Part shown: positions 8,777 to 16,212 of the stretch, piece by piece
Layout: each line of letters starts with the position of its first letter
How positions within the stretch are numbered: position 1 is the first letter of the stretch
From: Streptomyces sp. SAT1
GTDB taxonomy: Bacteria; Actinomycetota; Actinomycetes; Streptomycetales; Streptomycetaceae
Direction of reading: 5' to 3'
Length of the DNA stretch: 64,000 bases
Assembly: GCF_001654495.1 (NCBI RefSeq)
Contig: NZ_CP015849.1
Span: forward strand, 2,060,501-2,124,500
Notes under the pieces: generated by a model
The model's input: the letters and a program-made list of their open reading frames with translations, nothing else
Database searches by the model: none
Told to the model about the DNA's origin: nothing
Position numbers and translations under genes: made by a program

Positions 8777-10144
8777 TTATGGCCGGCCGCCCTGACCTGC
8801 CTCACCTGCCTGAGCCGCCTGATCTGACTGAGCCGCCTCCAGTGCGCCGAACCACCGGGCGACCTTGGGCAGCGCCGCGAGCACCGACCCGTTGTGGTCG
8901 ACGTCCCCCTGGTTCATCACCGGGGCCGTCACGCCGTGCCCGGCCAGGGCGCGGGCGCAGCTGCGGGCGTTGCCGATGGGGACGTCGGTGTCGGCGTTCC
9001 CGGCGTACAGCCGCACCGGCGCGGCCGGTTTCCAGTCGCACGAGCCGTCGTTGGCGACGAGCGCCGCGCGCAGGCCGCCGCCGGGGTGGGCGAGCCGGGC
9101 CCAGAAGTCGTCGGTGACCAGCTCGCGCACGGTGGGCGCGAGCTGCGGGATGACCTCCTCTTCGGTGTGCCGCCCGTCGAAGAGGGCTTCGACGCGGTCC
9201 GCGTAGGGCGCCCGGAAGACCTCGGCGGGGTCCTGGTAGATCGGGTGCAGGCGGTTCTGCGCGACGAGGAAGTAGGCGAGGTAGAACACCCCGCTGACGT
9301 CGTTGACCCGGCCGTCGGTGAGGGCGGGGATCTCCTGGCCCGTCAGGTCGTACGGGCCGCTGACCGGGGCCAGCGCGCGCACCCTGAAGTGCCGGTCGGC
9401 GCCGTCGGCACCGGCGGCGCCGTCAGCGCCGTTCTGGAGGGCCCGGCCGAGCGCCATCGCGACCTGGCCGCCCTGCGAGAACCCGGTCAGGTACACGTCC
9501 CCGGTGAGGGTCCGCCCCAGCCCGGCCGCCGCCGTGCGGGCCGCCCGCAGCATGTCCACCGAGGCGGTGACCGCCGAGCGCGTGTCCATGTACGGGTGGA
9601 CGCCCGGCCCCTTGCCGAGGCCGAGGTAGTCGGGCGCGGCGACCGCGTGCCCGGCCGAGCCGAACAGATAGGACTGCGCCCGGTTGTCCTCCGCCACGGA
9701 CGGCGCGTAATCCCTGTCGACCATGGTCCCGTGGGTGTCCGACACCAGACTCAGCCGCCGCCCGCCGCCCTCGGGCAGGGTGAGCAGTCCGGTGGCGGTG
9801 GTGGGGCGGCCGTACGGGTCGACGGTGCGGTACGTCAGCCGGTACGCGCGCACACCGTGGCGCACGGTACCGGTGTCCATGGGCAGGGCGGCCAGATACC
9901 GCACGACCTCGGCGCGGCTGTGGGCGGCGACCGGGGCGACGGAGAGGAGCGCGCCGCGGACGTGGGCGCGGTCGGCCGAAGCCACCGGGGCGGTATGGGT
10001 GGGGGCGGCCGTCGCGGCGGGGGCGGCGGCGAGGGCGGCGAGGAGGAGGGCGGCGGAGGCGGCGAGGGCGCGGCGGGTGCGGCGGATGTGCGGGGTGCGC
10101 CAACGGGACTGCGGGGCTCGGCTGTTGCCGGTGTGCGTCGTCAT
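8777..10144 (-). CDS. Secreted alpha/beta-hydrolase, secretory lipase family
   Basis: 455 residues. The ATG at 10144 precedes a signal peptide with a basic n-region (RWRTPHIRRTRR) and a long Ala/Leu core ending ATAAPTHTA. The mature enzyme has an alpha/beta-hydrolase layout: nucleophile elbow GFSQGG near residue 190, acid candidate in YAGNADTDVPIGNA, and histidine in GDVDHNGS near the C-terminus. The LTYRTVDPYGRPTTATGLL beginning is typical of the secretory-lipase (LIP) family. It probably hydrolyses esters or lipids outside the cell. It is transcribed away from the DUF1275 gene. A longer upstream frame is rejected because it would mask the signal peptide. Confidence 0.85.
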   Translation of the reverse strand: MTTHTGNSRAPQSRWRTPHIRRTRRALAASAALLLAALAAAPAATAAPTHTAPVASADRAHVRGALLSVAPVAAHSRAEVVRYLAALPMDTGTVRHGVRAYRLTYRTVDPYGRPTTATGLLTLPEGGGRRLSLVSDTHGTMVDRDYAPSVAEDNRAQSYLFGSAGHAVAAPDYLGLGKGPGVHPYMDTRSAVTASVDMLRAARTAAAGLGRTLTGDVYLTGFSQGGQVAMALGRALQNGADGAAGADGADRHFRVRALAPVSGPYDLTGQEIPALTDGRVNDVSGVFYLAYFLVAQNRLHPIYQDPAEVFRAPYADRVEALFDGRHTEEEVIPQLAPTVRELVTDDFWARLAHPGGGLRAALVANDGSCDWKPAAPVRLYAGNADTDVPIGNARSCARALAGHGVTAPVMNQGDVDHNGSVLAALPKVARWFGALEAAQSDQAAQAGEAGQGGRP

Positions 10145-10250
10145 GTCCTGGACGCTACGGACACGCGGGGCACCCGGGACATCCGAGACTCCCCCGCCTG
10201 CGTGGTGGACTTGGCGACACCCCTGACCGTGCAGGTGACCGGAGGTTTCG

Positions 10251-10976
10251 ATGACAGCGGAGGGCGCGCGGGACGCGGAGCCGGACAACGGTGACGGCGG
10301 TGGCGGTGGCGGCGAGGACCGTGAGGCGCGGGGGTTGCGGCTCGTACCGGTCCTGCTGGGGCTGACCGTGGTGAGCGGCATCATCGACGCGGTCAGCTAT
10401 CTGGGGCTCGGGCATGTCTTCACGGCCAACATGACCGGCAATGTGGTCGTCCTCGGCTTCGCCGCCGCCGGGGCGCCCGGCTTCTCCGTGCCGCACACCC
10501 TGACCTCGCTGGTCTGCTTCCTGGTCGGCGCGGTGACCGGCGGCCGGGTCGCGGTCCGCTACGGCGACGGCTCGCGCCGCACCTGGGCGCGGGTGACGCT
10601 GGCGGCGGAGGCGGCCCTGGTCGGCGTCTCGGCGGTGGTGGCGTTCACCGTGCCGGACGCCACGACCACGGCCTACGCCCTGATCGCCCTCACCGCCTTC
10701 GCGATGGGCCTGCGCAACGCCACCGTCCGCAAACTGGGCATCCCCGACCTGACCACCACGGTCCTGACGATGACCCTGACGGGCCTCGCCTCCGACTCCC
10801 GGGCAGGCGGCGGCTCCGGCCACCACTCCCCCCGCCGCACCGCCTCGGTCCTCGCCATGCTGGCCGGCGCGACCCTGGGCGCCTGGCTGGTCGTCCACCA
10901 CGACCTGGGCGCCCCCCTGCTGATCGCCGCGCTGGCGGCGGGGGTGCTGGCGGTGGTCGCTTCGGGACGGGAGTGA
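10251..10976 (+). CDS. DUF1275 (YoaK-like) integral membrane protein
   Basis: 241 residues. The ATG at 10251 sits 5 bases after a GGAGG ribosome site. After an acidic, glycine-rich cytosolic N-terminus (about 35 residues) come five or six hydrophobic segments. The stretch SGIIDAVSYLGLGHVFTANMTGN is diagnostic of DUF1275. The family's function is unknown; no transport motif is visible. The gene diverges from the lipase gene with 106 bases between. It is the last ordinary high-G+C gene before the A+T-richer accessory island. Confidence 0.88.
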   Translation: MTAEGARDAEPDNGDGGGGGGEDREARGLRLVPVLLGLTVVSGIIDAVSYLGLGHVFTANMTGNVVVLGFAAAGAPGFSVPHTLTSLVCFLVGAVTGGRVAVRYGDGSRRTWARVTLAAEAALVGVSAVVAFTVPDATTTAYALIALTAFAMGLRNATVRKLGIPDLTTTVLTMTLTGLASDSRAGGGSGHHSPRRTASVLAMLAGATLGAWLVVHHDLGAPLLIAALAAGVLAVVASGRE

Positions 10977-11084
10977 GGAATTGATCAGACCAGTTGCGCG
11001 TGGCAAGCAGCCAATGACACAGCAATCTGAACGAAGAAATCACTCAACCTCAGCGAATTTCGCGCCATAACTCGCGCACCCCCT

Positions 11085-11474
11085 CTACGCCTTGGAAACC
11101 ATCGAAATCCCCCCAACCGCAAGAGAAAAAGCCCACTCGAGAACCCTCCGAGCGCCCGATTCTCGATCGATTCGCTCCAGTGACTCAAGTCTCGACGGAT
11201 CAATATCGACAGTGACGACTCCGCCAGCGTTCTCACCTTCAGCAGCAGAGAACATCACTAGACATCGATATGCACGAATGACTCCATCCCGCTCCTCTCG
11301 CATGAGAGTCTGTAGAGCAATGACACCTTCCCCAACCTGGCTGCGAAGTGCATCCACCGAGGACCACCGCGCCGCCCAACCTCGCTGCTCCGCCTCCAAT
11401 TGAATTGCAATCAGCGCATCGAAGTGAATCTGGCATACACGGAAGTCCGGATCAGTCGAATGAATTAGCGACAT
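11085..11474 (-). CDS. Putative immunity protein of a polymorphic toxin
   Basis: 129 residues with no signal peptide or membrane segment. The ATG at 11474 has a strong ribosome site (GGAGGGG about 10 bases upstream) and overlaps the end of the toxin frame by 23 bases, the usual toxin-then-immunity order. Base composition here is clearly lower in G+C than the surrounding genome, which fits an acquired toxin tip and immunity cassette. The sequence (HFDALIAIQLEAEQRGWAARW, VVTVDIDPSRLESLERIDRESG) matches no family I can name. The immunity role is inferred only from position, size and composition. The reading frame is intact, unlike the toxin gene. Confidence 0.6.
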   Translation of the reverse strand: MSLIHSTDPDFRVCQIHFDALIAIQLEAEQRGWAARWSSVDALRSQVGEGVIALQTLMREERDGVIRAYRCLVMFSAAEGENAGGVVTVDIDPSRLESLERIDRESGARRVLEWAFSLAVGGISMVSKA

Positions 11475-11995
11475 CAGATACTACCCCTCCGCAGACATCT
11501 ACCCGGATCAGCGTATCAGGATAGATACGACCATCCCCGACTCTAGTCAGAACTTCATCTTTGCGATGATGACCTCCAAGAATCGTTCCGTCCCGCGAAA
11601 CCAATATCCCATCCCCTTCCGCAGCATTGTTAATACCGTCTAGAAGTTCCTCTTTTCTACCCATCGACAATTCCAATATTTCCAGCCTTCTCTTTGAATA
11701 AGATCCAGCACTAGATGCCCCCCTGATCCTGATGATTGGGAGGAAGCATTGGAAAACGCCTGCCCGAGTAGGTCCGCGCCGTTCTGGGCGGCTCCGTAGC
11801 CTGCGGCAGCGATGCCGAGTCCGCCGACGATTCGATCACGCCGGAGAAGGCAAGGGCCAGGCCGCCCCCGCCCCCGTCGTCGCTGCCGCTGTTGTCGTCA
11901 TCCCAGTGGCAGCTGTAGTAGCAGCCGCCGTCGCCGACCTGCCCCGAGGGCTTGCCTGCGCCGTTGGGGTTGGCGGGGCCGGCCGGGCCTCGGCG
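11452..11995 (-). pseudogene. C-terminal remnant of an Rhs-type polymorphic toxin with ParB-like tip (frameshifted)
   Basis: Read on the minus strand, three frames carry consecutive pieces of one protein. A Gly/Asp linker (GDGGCYYSCHWDDDNSGSDD) is in the first frame. A pre-toxin segment (VGGLGIAAAGYGAAQNGADL then LGQAFSNAS) is in the second. The toxin tip (RKEELLDGINNAAEGDGIL ... VSRDGTILGGHHRKDEVLTR) is in the third, ending at 11452. The last switch falls at a run of six G (plus-strand C at 11718-11723); seven G would join pre-toxin to toxin. The first switch lies near 11832-11838. The DG-x3-GHHR motif resembles ParB-like nuclease toxins. The N-terminal Rhs repeats are missing here. Confidence 0.65.
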
Positions 11996-12036
11996 GCGGG
12001 GGCGTCCGCGGGTGGGACGCCCCCGCCGCGGCCTGT

Positions 12037-12247
12037 GCGAGGTGTGCAGCAGCCGCCCTGCCGAGGTCAGCGCAATCCCGCGCGGGTGGCGTTCGAGCAG
12101 GCTGGGTCCCAGTTCCCGCTTGAGTCGCTTCACGTGCTGGCTGACGGCCGACTGCGTACAACCCAGGTCACGGGCGGCACCGCTGAGCGAACCGGTTCGG
12201 CAGACGGCGGCAAAGACACGGAGATCGTCAATTAGCGCGGGACCCAA
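12037..12247 (-). pseudogene. Truncated LysR-family regulator (DNA-binding domain only)
   Basis: From a TTG at 12247 the frame encodes a clear LysR winged helix-turn-helix (LIDDLRVFAAVCRTGSLSGA, ARDLGCTQSAVSQHVKRLKR, ELGPSLLERHPRGIALTSAGR). After about 70 residues similarity stops and the frame runs on into toxin-remnant sequence until 11711. LysR proteins need about 220 more residues for effector binding, so this one is probably inactive or acts only as a DNA-binding fragment. It diverges from the ketopantoate reductase-like gene, the usual LysR-target arrangement. A perfect palindrome overlaps its start codon. Confidence 0.75.
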
Positions 12248-12260
12248 GCTATTGCTTGGG
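12243..12260. promoter_or_regulatory. Inverted repeat at the LysR start, candidate operator
   Basis: A perfect 7-bp inverted repeat with a 4-base spacer (CCCAAGC-tatt-GCTTGGG) covers the TTG start of the truncated LysR gene and lies upstream of the divergent gene. It could be the LysR autoregulatory site. Confidence 0.45.
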
Positions 12261-12468
12261 TGTTTCCTAGCGAACCCGTGGATTGACTTAGGTCCCGGCA
12301 GGTTTGATCATCGTTCCGGGCCCAGGGCGGCAACCCGCCCACTGTCTCTTCCGTGGTCCGGACGCGGTCCTGAATGCGGGCGGGTGCCGACCCACCACGG
12401 GCCCGACCGGCTTCCCGGCCCCGGCCGCCCCACCTCTCGACTCATTGATTTCCCGGACAGGAGCACAC

Positions 12469-13362
12469 ATGAGCACAAGCAGGACGACCGTGGCGGTTCT
12501 CGGCCCAGGCGGCGTCGGCGGCCTGGTCGGCGCGCTGCTCGCCCGTGCCGGACACCGCGTCGTCTGCCTGGCGGGGGAACAGACCGTTGCCGTGCTGCGC
12601 CAGGACGGGTTGCGCGTCGACAGCAACCGGTACGGGGAGTTCACCGTGGCGGTGGAGTCCGACACCGAGTTGCGCGAGCCGGTAGATGCCGTCTTCGTGA
12701 CGGTCAAGCAGACCGCGCTCGTCGAGGCGCTCGACCGCATCCCGGCCGAGGTGCTCGGCACGGCGGTCGTGGTACCGCTGCTCAACGGCCTCGACCATCT
12801 CGCCGTACTCCGCGAGTGCTTCCCCTCTGCCCAGGTCGTCGCGGGCACCATCCGGGTCGAGGCCACCCGCACGGCGCCTGGCCGCATCGCCCACACCAGC
12901 CCTTTCGCCGACCTCGAACTCGCCGCCCCCCTGGATGACTTCGTGGAGCTGCTGCGACAGGCCGGTCTGGGCGTGACCGTACGCGAGGACGAGAGCGCGA
13001 TGCTCTGGGACAAACTGGCCTTCCTCGCTCCGTTCGCCCTGCTGACCACCCGCCACCAGTCCGACGTCGGTGCCGTCCGTGATCGGCACCGGCTCGAGCT
13101 GCTCACCGTCCTCGACGAGATCGCGGCCGTAGCCCTCGCCGCCGGCTCGCTGGTGAGCGCCGAGGGGCTACTCTCCTTCTTCGACCGCGTCCCTGGGACG
13201 ATGAGGTCCTCGATGCAGCGCGACGCCGAGGCCGGCCGCCCGCTCGAACTCGACGCCATCGGCGGAGCCGTCCTGCGCGCCGGAGCCGCCCACGGCATCG
13301 CCGTCCCGGCCACCGCCCGACTGGTCGCCGAGGTGGCGCAGTCCGCGAAACGGGTGGCCTGA
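12469..13362 (+). CDS. Ketopantoate reductase family (PanE/ApbA-like) oxidoreductase
   Basis: 297 residues. The ATG at 12469 has CAGGAG about 6 bases upstream. The N-terminal Rossmann motif is GPGGVGGLVG (residues about 11-20), followed by DAVFVTVKQTALVEAL and VVPLLNGLDHL, both usual for PanE/ApbA. The C-terminal helical domain has the catalytic-type lysine in AMLWDKLAF. The family reduces 2-dehydropantoate with NADPH, but many paralogues act on other 2-keto acids. Its location in an accessory island and pairing with a VOC protein argue for a specialised substrate. It overlaps the next gene by one base (TGATG). Confidence 0.85.
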   Translation: MSTSRTTVAVLGPGGVGGLVGALLARAGHRVVCLAGEQTVAVLRQDGLRVDSNRYGEFTVAVESDTELREPVDAVFVTVKQTALVEALDRIPAEVLGTAVVVPLLNGLDHLAVLRECFPSAQVVAGTIRVEATRTAPGRIAHTSPFADLELAAPLDDFVELLRQAGLGVTVREDESAMLWDKLAFLAPFALLTTRHQSDVGAVRDRHRLELLTVLDEIAAVALAAGSLVSAEGLLSFFDRVPGTMRSSMQRDAEAGRPLELDAIGGAVLRAGAAHGIAVPATARLVAEVAQSAKRVA

Positions 13363-14312
13363 TGGGGCGGCCCGCCCCGGCGCGATGGTCCCGGGCCGAG
13401 GAGTTCCTGTCTGCCCGCGGCGCCGCCCGGACGGCCCATCCGGGCGGAACGCTCCTGGACCACCTGCACCGCGTCGCGCGCTTGCTCTCCGCCTGGGACG
13501 CCGACCCTGACGTCCAGCTCGCGGGGCTGTGCCACGCCGCCTACGGAACGGACGGATTCGACGGGTCGCTCCTGGGCATCACCGAGCGCGGGGTGCTCGC
13601 CGAACTGATCGGCGATCGCGCGGAGGCCCTGGTGTACCTGTACGCAAGCTGCGACCGGGCGGCCGTCTATCCGCGCCTGGGCAACGGACTTCCGGTGGTC
13701 TTCCATGACCGCTTCACGGGCCGGGAACACACTCCGGCCGAGGCGGACGTACGCGCCATCGTGGAGATCACGGCCGCCAACGAGCTCGACGTGCTGGCCC
13801 ACCACCTCGGGCTGGCCGAACGCCACGGCCCGGCCCTGTACCGCCTGTTCGCCCGCTCACGCGATCTGCTGTCCGCGCCCGCGTGGAACGCCTGCGCCGA
13901 GCATCTGGCCCGGTACGCCCCCGAGCCGGGGATCGTGATCAGCGGCCTGGACCACCTGGTGCTGACCGTCACCGACGTCGAGCGGACCACCGCCTTCTAC
14001 CAGCGGGTCCTCGGCATACGGCCCGTCACCTTCGGGGAGGGGCGCCGCGCGCTGGGCTTCGGCAGCAGCAAGATCAACCTCCACCGGGCAGGCCGCGAAC
14101 GCCTGCCCCACGCCGCCCGACCCACCCCCGGCAGCGCCGACCTCTGCCTGGTCACCGAGACCCCGCAGGAACAAGTGCTGGCCCATCTGGCCGCCTGCGG
14201 GGTACCCGTGGAGAAAGGCCCGGTACCGCGCACCGGCGCCCTCGGCCCGATCCTCAGCACCTACCTGCGCGACCCGGACGGCAACCTGATCGAAATCTCC
14301 ACCTACACCTGA
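13362..14312 (+). CDS. DUF6817 (HD-like) domain fused to a VOC/glyoxalase-family domain
   Basis: 316 residues. Residues about 1-165 show an HD-like helical domain (AHPGGTLLDHLHRVARLLSA, LCHAAYGTDGFDGSLL) matching what is called DUF6817. Residues about 185-316 are a VOC domain (ISGLDHLVLTVTDVERTTAF, YQRVLGIRP, and the C-terminal metal-site strand RDPDGNLIEIS). The VOC His, a central His/Glu position and the final Glu are in place for one metal site. VOC enzymes include glyoxalases, dioxygenases and thiol-transfer resistance proteins; the reaction cannot be fixed here. The start overlaps the preceding stop, so the two genes form one operon. Confidence 0.8.
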   Translation: MGRPAPARWSRAEEFLSARGAARTAHPGGTLLDHLHRVARLLSAWDADPDVQLAGLCHAAYGTDGFDGSLLGITERGVLAELIGDRAEALVYLYASCDRAAVYPRLGNGLPVVFHDRFTGREHTPAEADVRAIVEITAANELDVLAHHLGLAERHGPALYRLFARSRDLLSAPAWNACAEHLARYAPEPGIVISGLDHLVLTVTDVERTTAFYQRVLGIRPVTFGEGRRALGFGSSKINLHRAGRERLPHAARPTPGSADLCLVTETPQEQVLAHLAACGVPVEKGPVPRTGALGPILSTYLRDPDGNLIEISTYT

Positions 14313-14647
14313 TCAAGCCCCTGGGCGGGTGAAGCTGTTGCCCCAAGCCTCCAGCCGAGAGCCGCGCAACGACGAGCGTCCCACCTTGACCTGGTGACAG
14401 AACGATTGCTGATGGAGCGGCTGTGACAAGTAGCCCGCCTCCCAGGTGACACCCAGGCTGCTTCGGCCCGGCTCTTCTGCCGGCCTCTTCGGCTCTGCCG
14501 GTGACAACTGTCGAGCCTCGGCACAGTACGGTCGGTCGATCGGGTCACGCAGTGTTCGCCCGGCGCATCTCCATATACCCGGTTCTTCACCACCAGCCCC
14601 TGGCCACCGTCGGCTCCCCTGTGTGCTCGACCAGCCGCACCGACAGA
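14313..14647. other. Intergenic region, no recognisable feature
   Basis: 335 bases of mixed composition following the DUF6817-VOC gene. Open frames on both strands lack ribosome sites and family resemblance. It may be debris of the accessory island. Confidence 0.4.
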
Positions 14648-15045
14648 TCACTCGTGGCGGGCGAGGTCCGGCACACCCTCGACCGACGCCGGATCGTCGA
14701 TCGGTCGGGTCGGAGCACCTTCCGGGGCGCGAACCCGGGAGACAGAGATGCCGTGCAGGCAAGCATCGCACCACAAGAGCACGTATCCGACGCGGGTTTC
14801 GGGCTTGACGATATACCTGACCTCAAGCCGGCCCTGGCCGCAGTCCGGACACGAGACCAGGGCCACCTCACTCTGCCGGTCGGCCACCTGGCCCAGTACC
14901 CGCAGCCATGAACCGCACTCGCCCACGTGGGCAATTCTCGAACATCCAGCTCGCCCGAAATGCACCTACGAAGAACACGCGTCACAGTCGGGCGATCAAG
15001 AATCACCGCAAGCCCTTCACTGAGGTCACAGGCCGGCAGTTTCAA
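14648..15045 (-). pseudogene. Small zinc-ribbon protein gene interrupted by a frameshift
   Basis: Two minus-strand frames join into one plausible protein of about 130 residues. The upstream frame gives LSEGLAVILDRPTVTRVLRR ... ELPTWASAVHG. The downstream frame continues as SWLRVLGQVADRQSEVALVS, then a zinc ribbon (CPDCGQG and WCDAC, two CxxC pairs) up to the stop at 14648. The frames switch near 14900-14915; one extra base there would restore continuity. The start is uncertain (TTG at 15045 or slightly downstream). Function is unknown; such proteins are short, cytosolic and probably structural-metal binding. Confidence 0.6.
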
Positions 15046-15129
15046 TCACTCCGTCCAGTGGATCAGCCCAGCTGATCAGCCTGGTCAGTGCCCCATAATG
15101 TTCAGATTCCAACATCACGCAACAGCACC

Positions 15130-15480
15130 TCATTTGAACTTAATGTGAGCGATAGCCTGCGCCGTTCCGACGGTGGACGGTGCGTAGGAGTACTTGATGT
15201 TGGACAGGGTCTTGGGGCCGGCGGCCTGGCGGTCGGTGACCGTCTCCGCGGGCAGGGCCATGGTGGCGTTGGTGTTGGTGGTGCTGTACGCGGAGGTGGC
15301 GGGCCGTCCCTTGCCTCCGGTGACCGTGTCATAGCTCCACTCGGCGAGCTTGGTGCCCGTGTCGGGGGCGACGTAGGTGGTACGGGTACGGACGGGCTGG
15401 ACGCCGTGGTCGCTGTCGCCGCTGCCGCCGCTGCCGCTCTGGGAGGTGACCAGGCCGTAGACCGGGTCGTAGGTGCGCGG
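15130..15480 (-). pseudogene. Fragment of an Rhs/YD-repeat protein
   Basis: The minus-strand frame ending at TGA 15130-15132 encodes about 117 residues typical of Rhs repeats: TYDPVYGLVTSQS, VRTRTTYVAPDTGTKLAEW, SYDTVTGGKGRPATSAYS, AETVTDRQAAGPKTLSNIKY. It has no start codon or ribosome site, and similarity stops near 15480, so it is a piece from the middle of a protein that is normally well over 1,000 residues. The direction matches the toxin remnant about 3.2 kb away, so both could derive from one gene. It ends just after its own stop in A+T-richer DNA. Confidence 0.75.
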
Positions 15481-15546
15481 CCTGTGCGAGGGATCGCGCC
15501 CTGGCGGCGACGGGTCCCCGGGCGGTGGGTGCCGGAAAGTGGCTGG

Positions 15547-16131
15547 CTACTGGGCCGCGGCCGCGGTCGCGCGTACGGCGGTGAGCGCCCGGCGGGTCAG
15601 GGGGCCGAAGTCCTCGCCGGTGCCGGTGTCCGTGTCGGTGGCGATCCACTGGTCGTAGGCGATCTCCCAGACGAGTGTGCCCAGTTTCGCGGCCATGCGG
15701 GCGGTCGGGGGCGGGGTGCCGCGGCGGGTGAGGGCGTCGGCCATCGCGGTGGTCAGCTCGGTCCGTTTCAGGGCTTCGCGTTCCAGCAGTTCCGTGTTGG
15801 CGTTCAGAACGGCCTGCCGCCGGGCGCTGAACTCGTGGCGATCGGCGGTGAAGAAGGTCCGGCCGAGGGTGTCGAGGGCGTGCGCCACCGCGTCGAGCGG
15901 TCCGGCCTCCGGTGGCGCCGAGGCGATCCCGTCGACGAGCAGACCGGTCAACGCGCCCCGACCGAAGAGCACCTCGCGCTTGTCCGGGAAGTACCGGAAG
16001 AACGTGCTCTTGGTGAGTCCCGCGCGCTCCGCGATCTCGATCACGGTCGTGTTCTCGTAGCCGTGCTCCTCGAAGAGGTCGAGGGCGGCGGCGGCGAGTC
16101 GTCCTGGTGCGTCGGGTTGCCATCGGGCCAT
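15547..16131 (-). CDS. TetR-family repressor, divergent from a quinone oxidoreductase
   Basis: 194 residues. The N-terminal helix-turn-helix (ALDLFEEHGYENTTVIEIAE, RAGLTKSTFFRYFPDKREVL) is canonical TetR; the C-terminal ligand domain is alpha-helical. The start at 16131 is the only in-frame ATG before the HTH. The gene is transcribed away from the NADPH:quinone reductase-like gene, and two matching palindromes in the 81-bp gap are the likely operator pair. By TetR logic it represses both genes until a ligand, perhaps an electrophile or quinone, binds. The ligand is not predictable. Confidence 0.9.
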   Translation of the reverse strand: MARWQPDAPGRLAAAALDLFEEHGYENTTVIEIAERAGLTKSTFFRYFPDKREVLFGRGALTGLLVDGIASAPPEAGPLDAVAHALDTLGRTFFTADRHEFSARRQAVLNANTELLEREALKRTELTTAMADALTRRGTPPPTARMAAKLGTLVWEIAYDQWIATDTDTGTGEDFGPLTRRALTAVRATAAAAQ

Positions 16132-16144
16132 GGGAACAGTGTAC

Positions 16145-16189
16145 GGGACTTGGTCCCATCACCGTGTAGGGTCGATGAGACCAAGTCCC
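16145..16189. promoter_or_regulatory. Two palindromic operators between tetR and oxidoreductase
   Basis: Sites at 16145-16157 (GGGAC-TTG-GTCCC) and 16177-16189 (GAGAC-CAA-GTCCC) are near-copies in opposite orientation, 32 bases apart, about three DNA turns. They lie between the two divergent starts and are the expected binding sites of the adjacent TetR protein. Confidence 0.75.
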
Positions 16190-16212
16190 ATCACCGGTCG
16201 AGGAGATCACCG

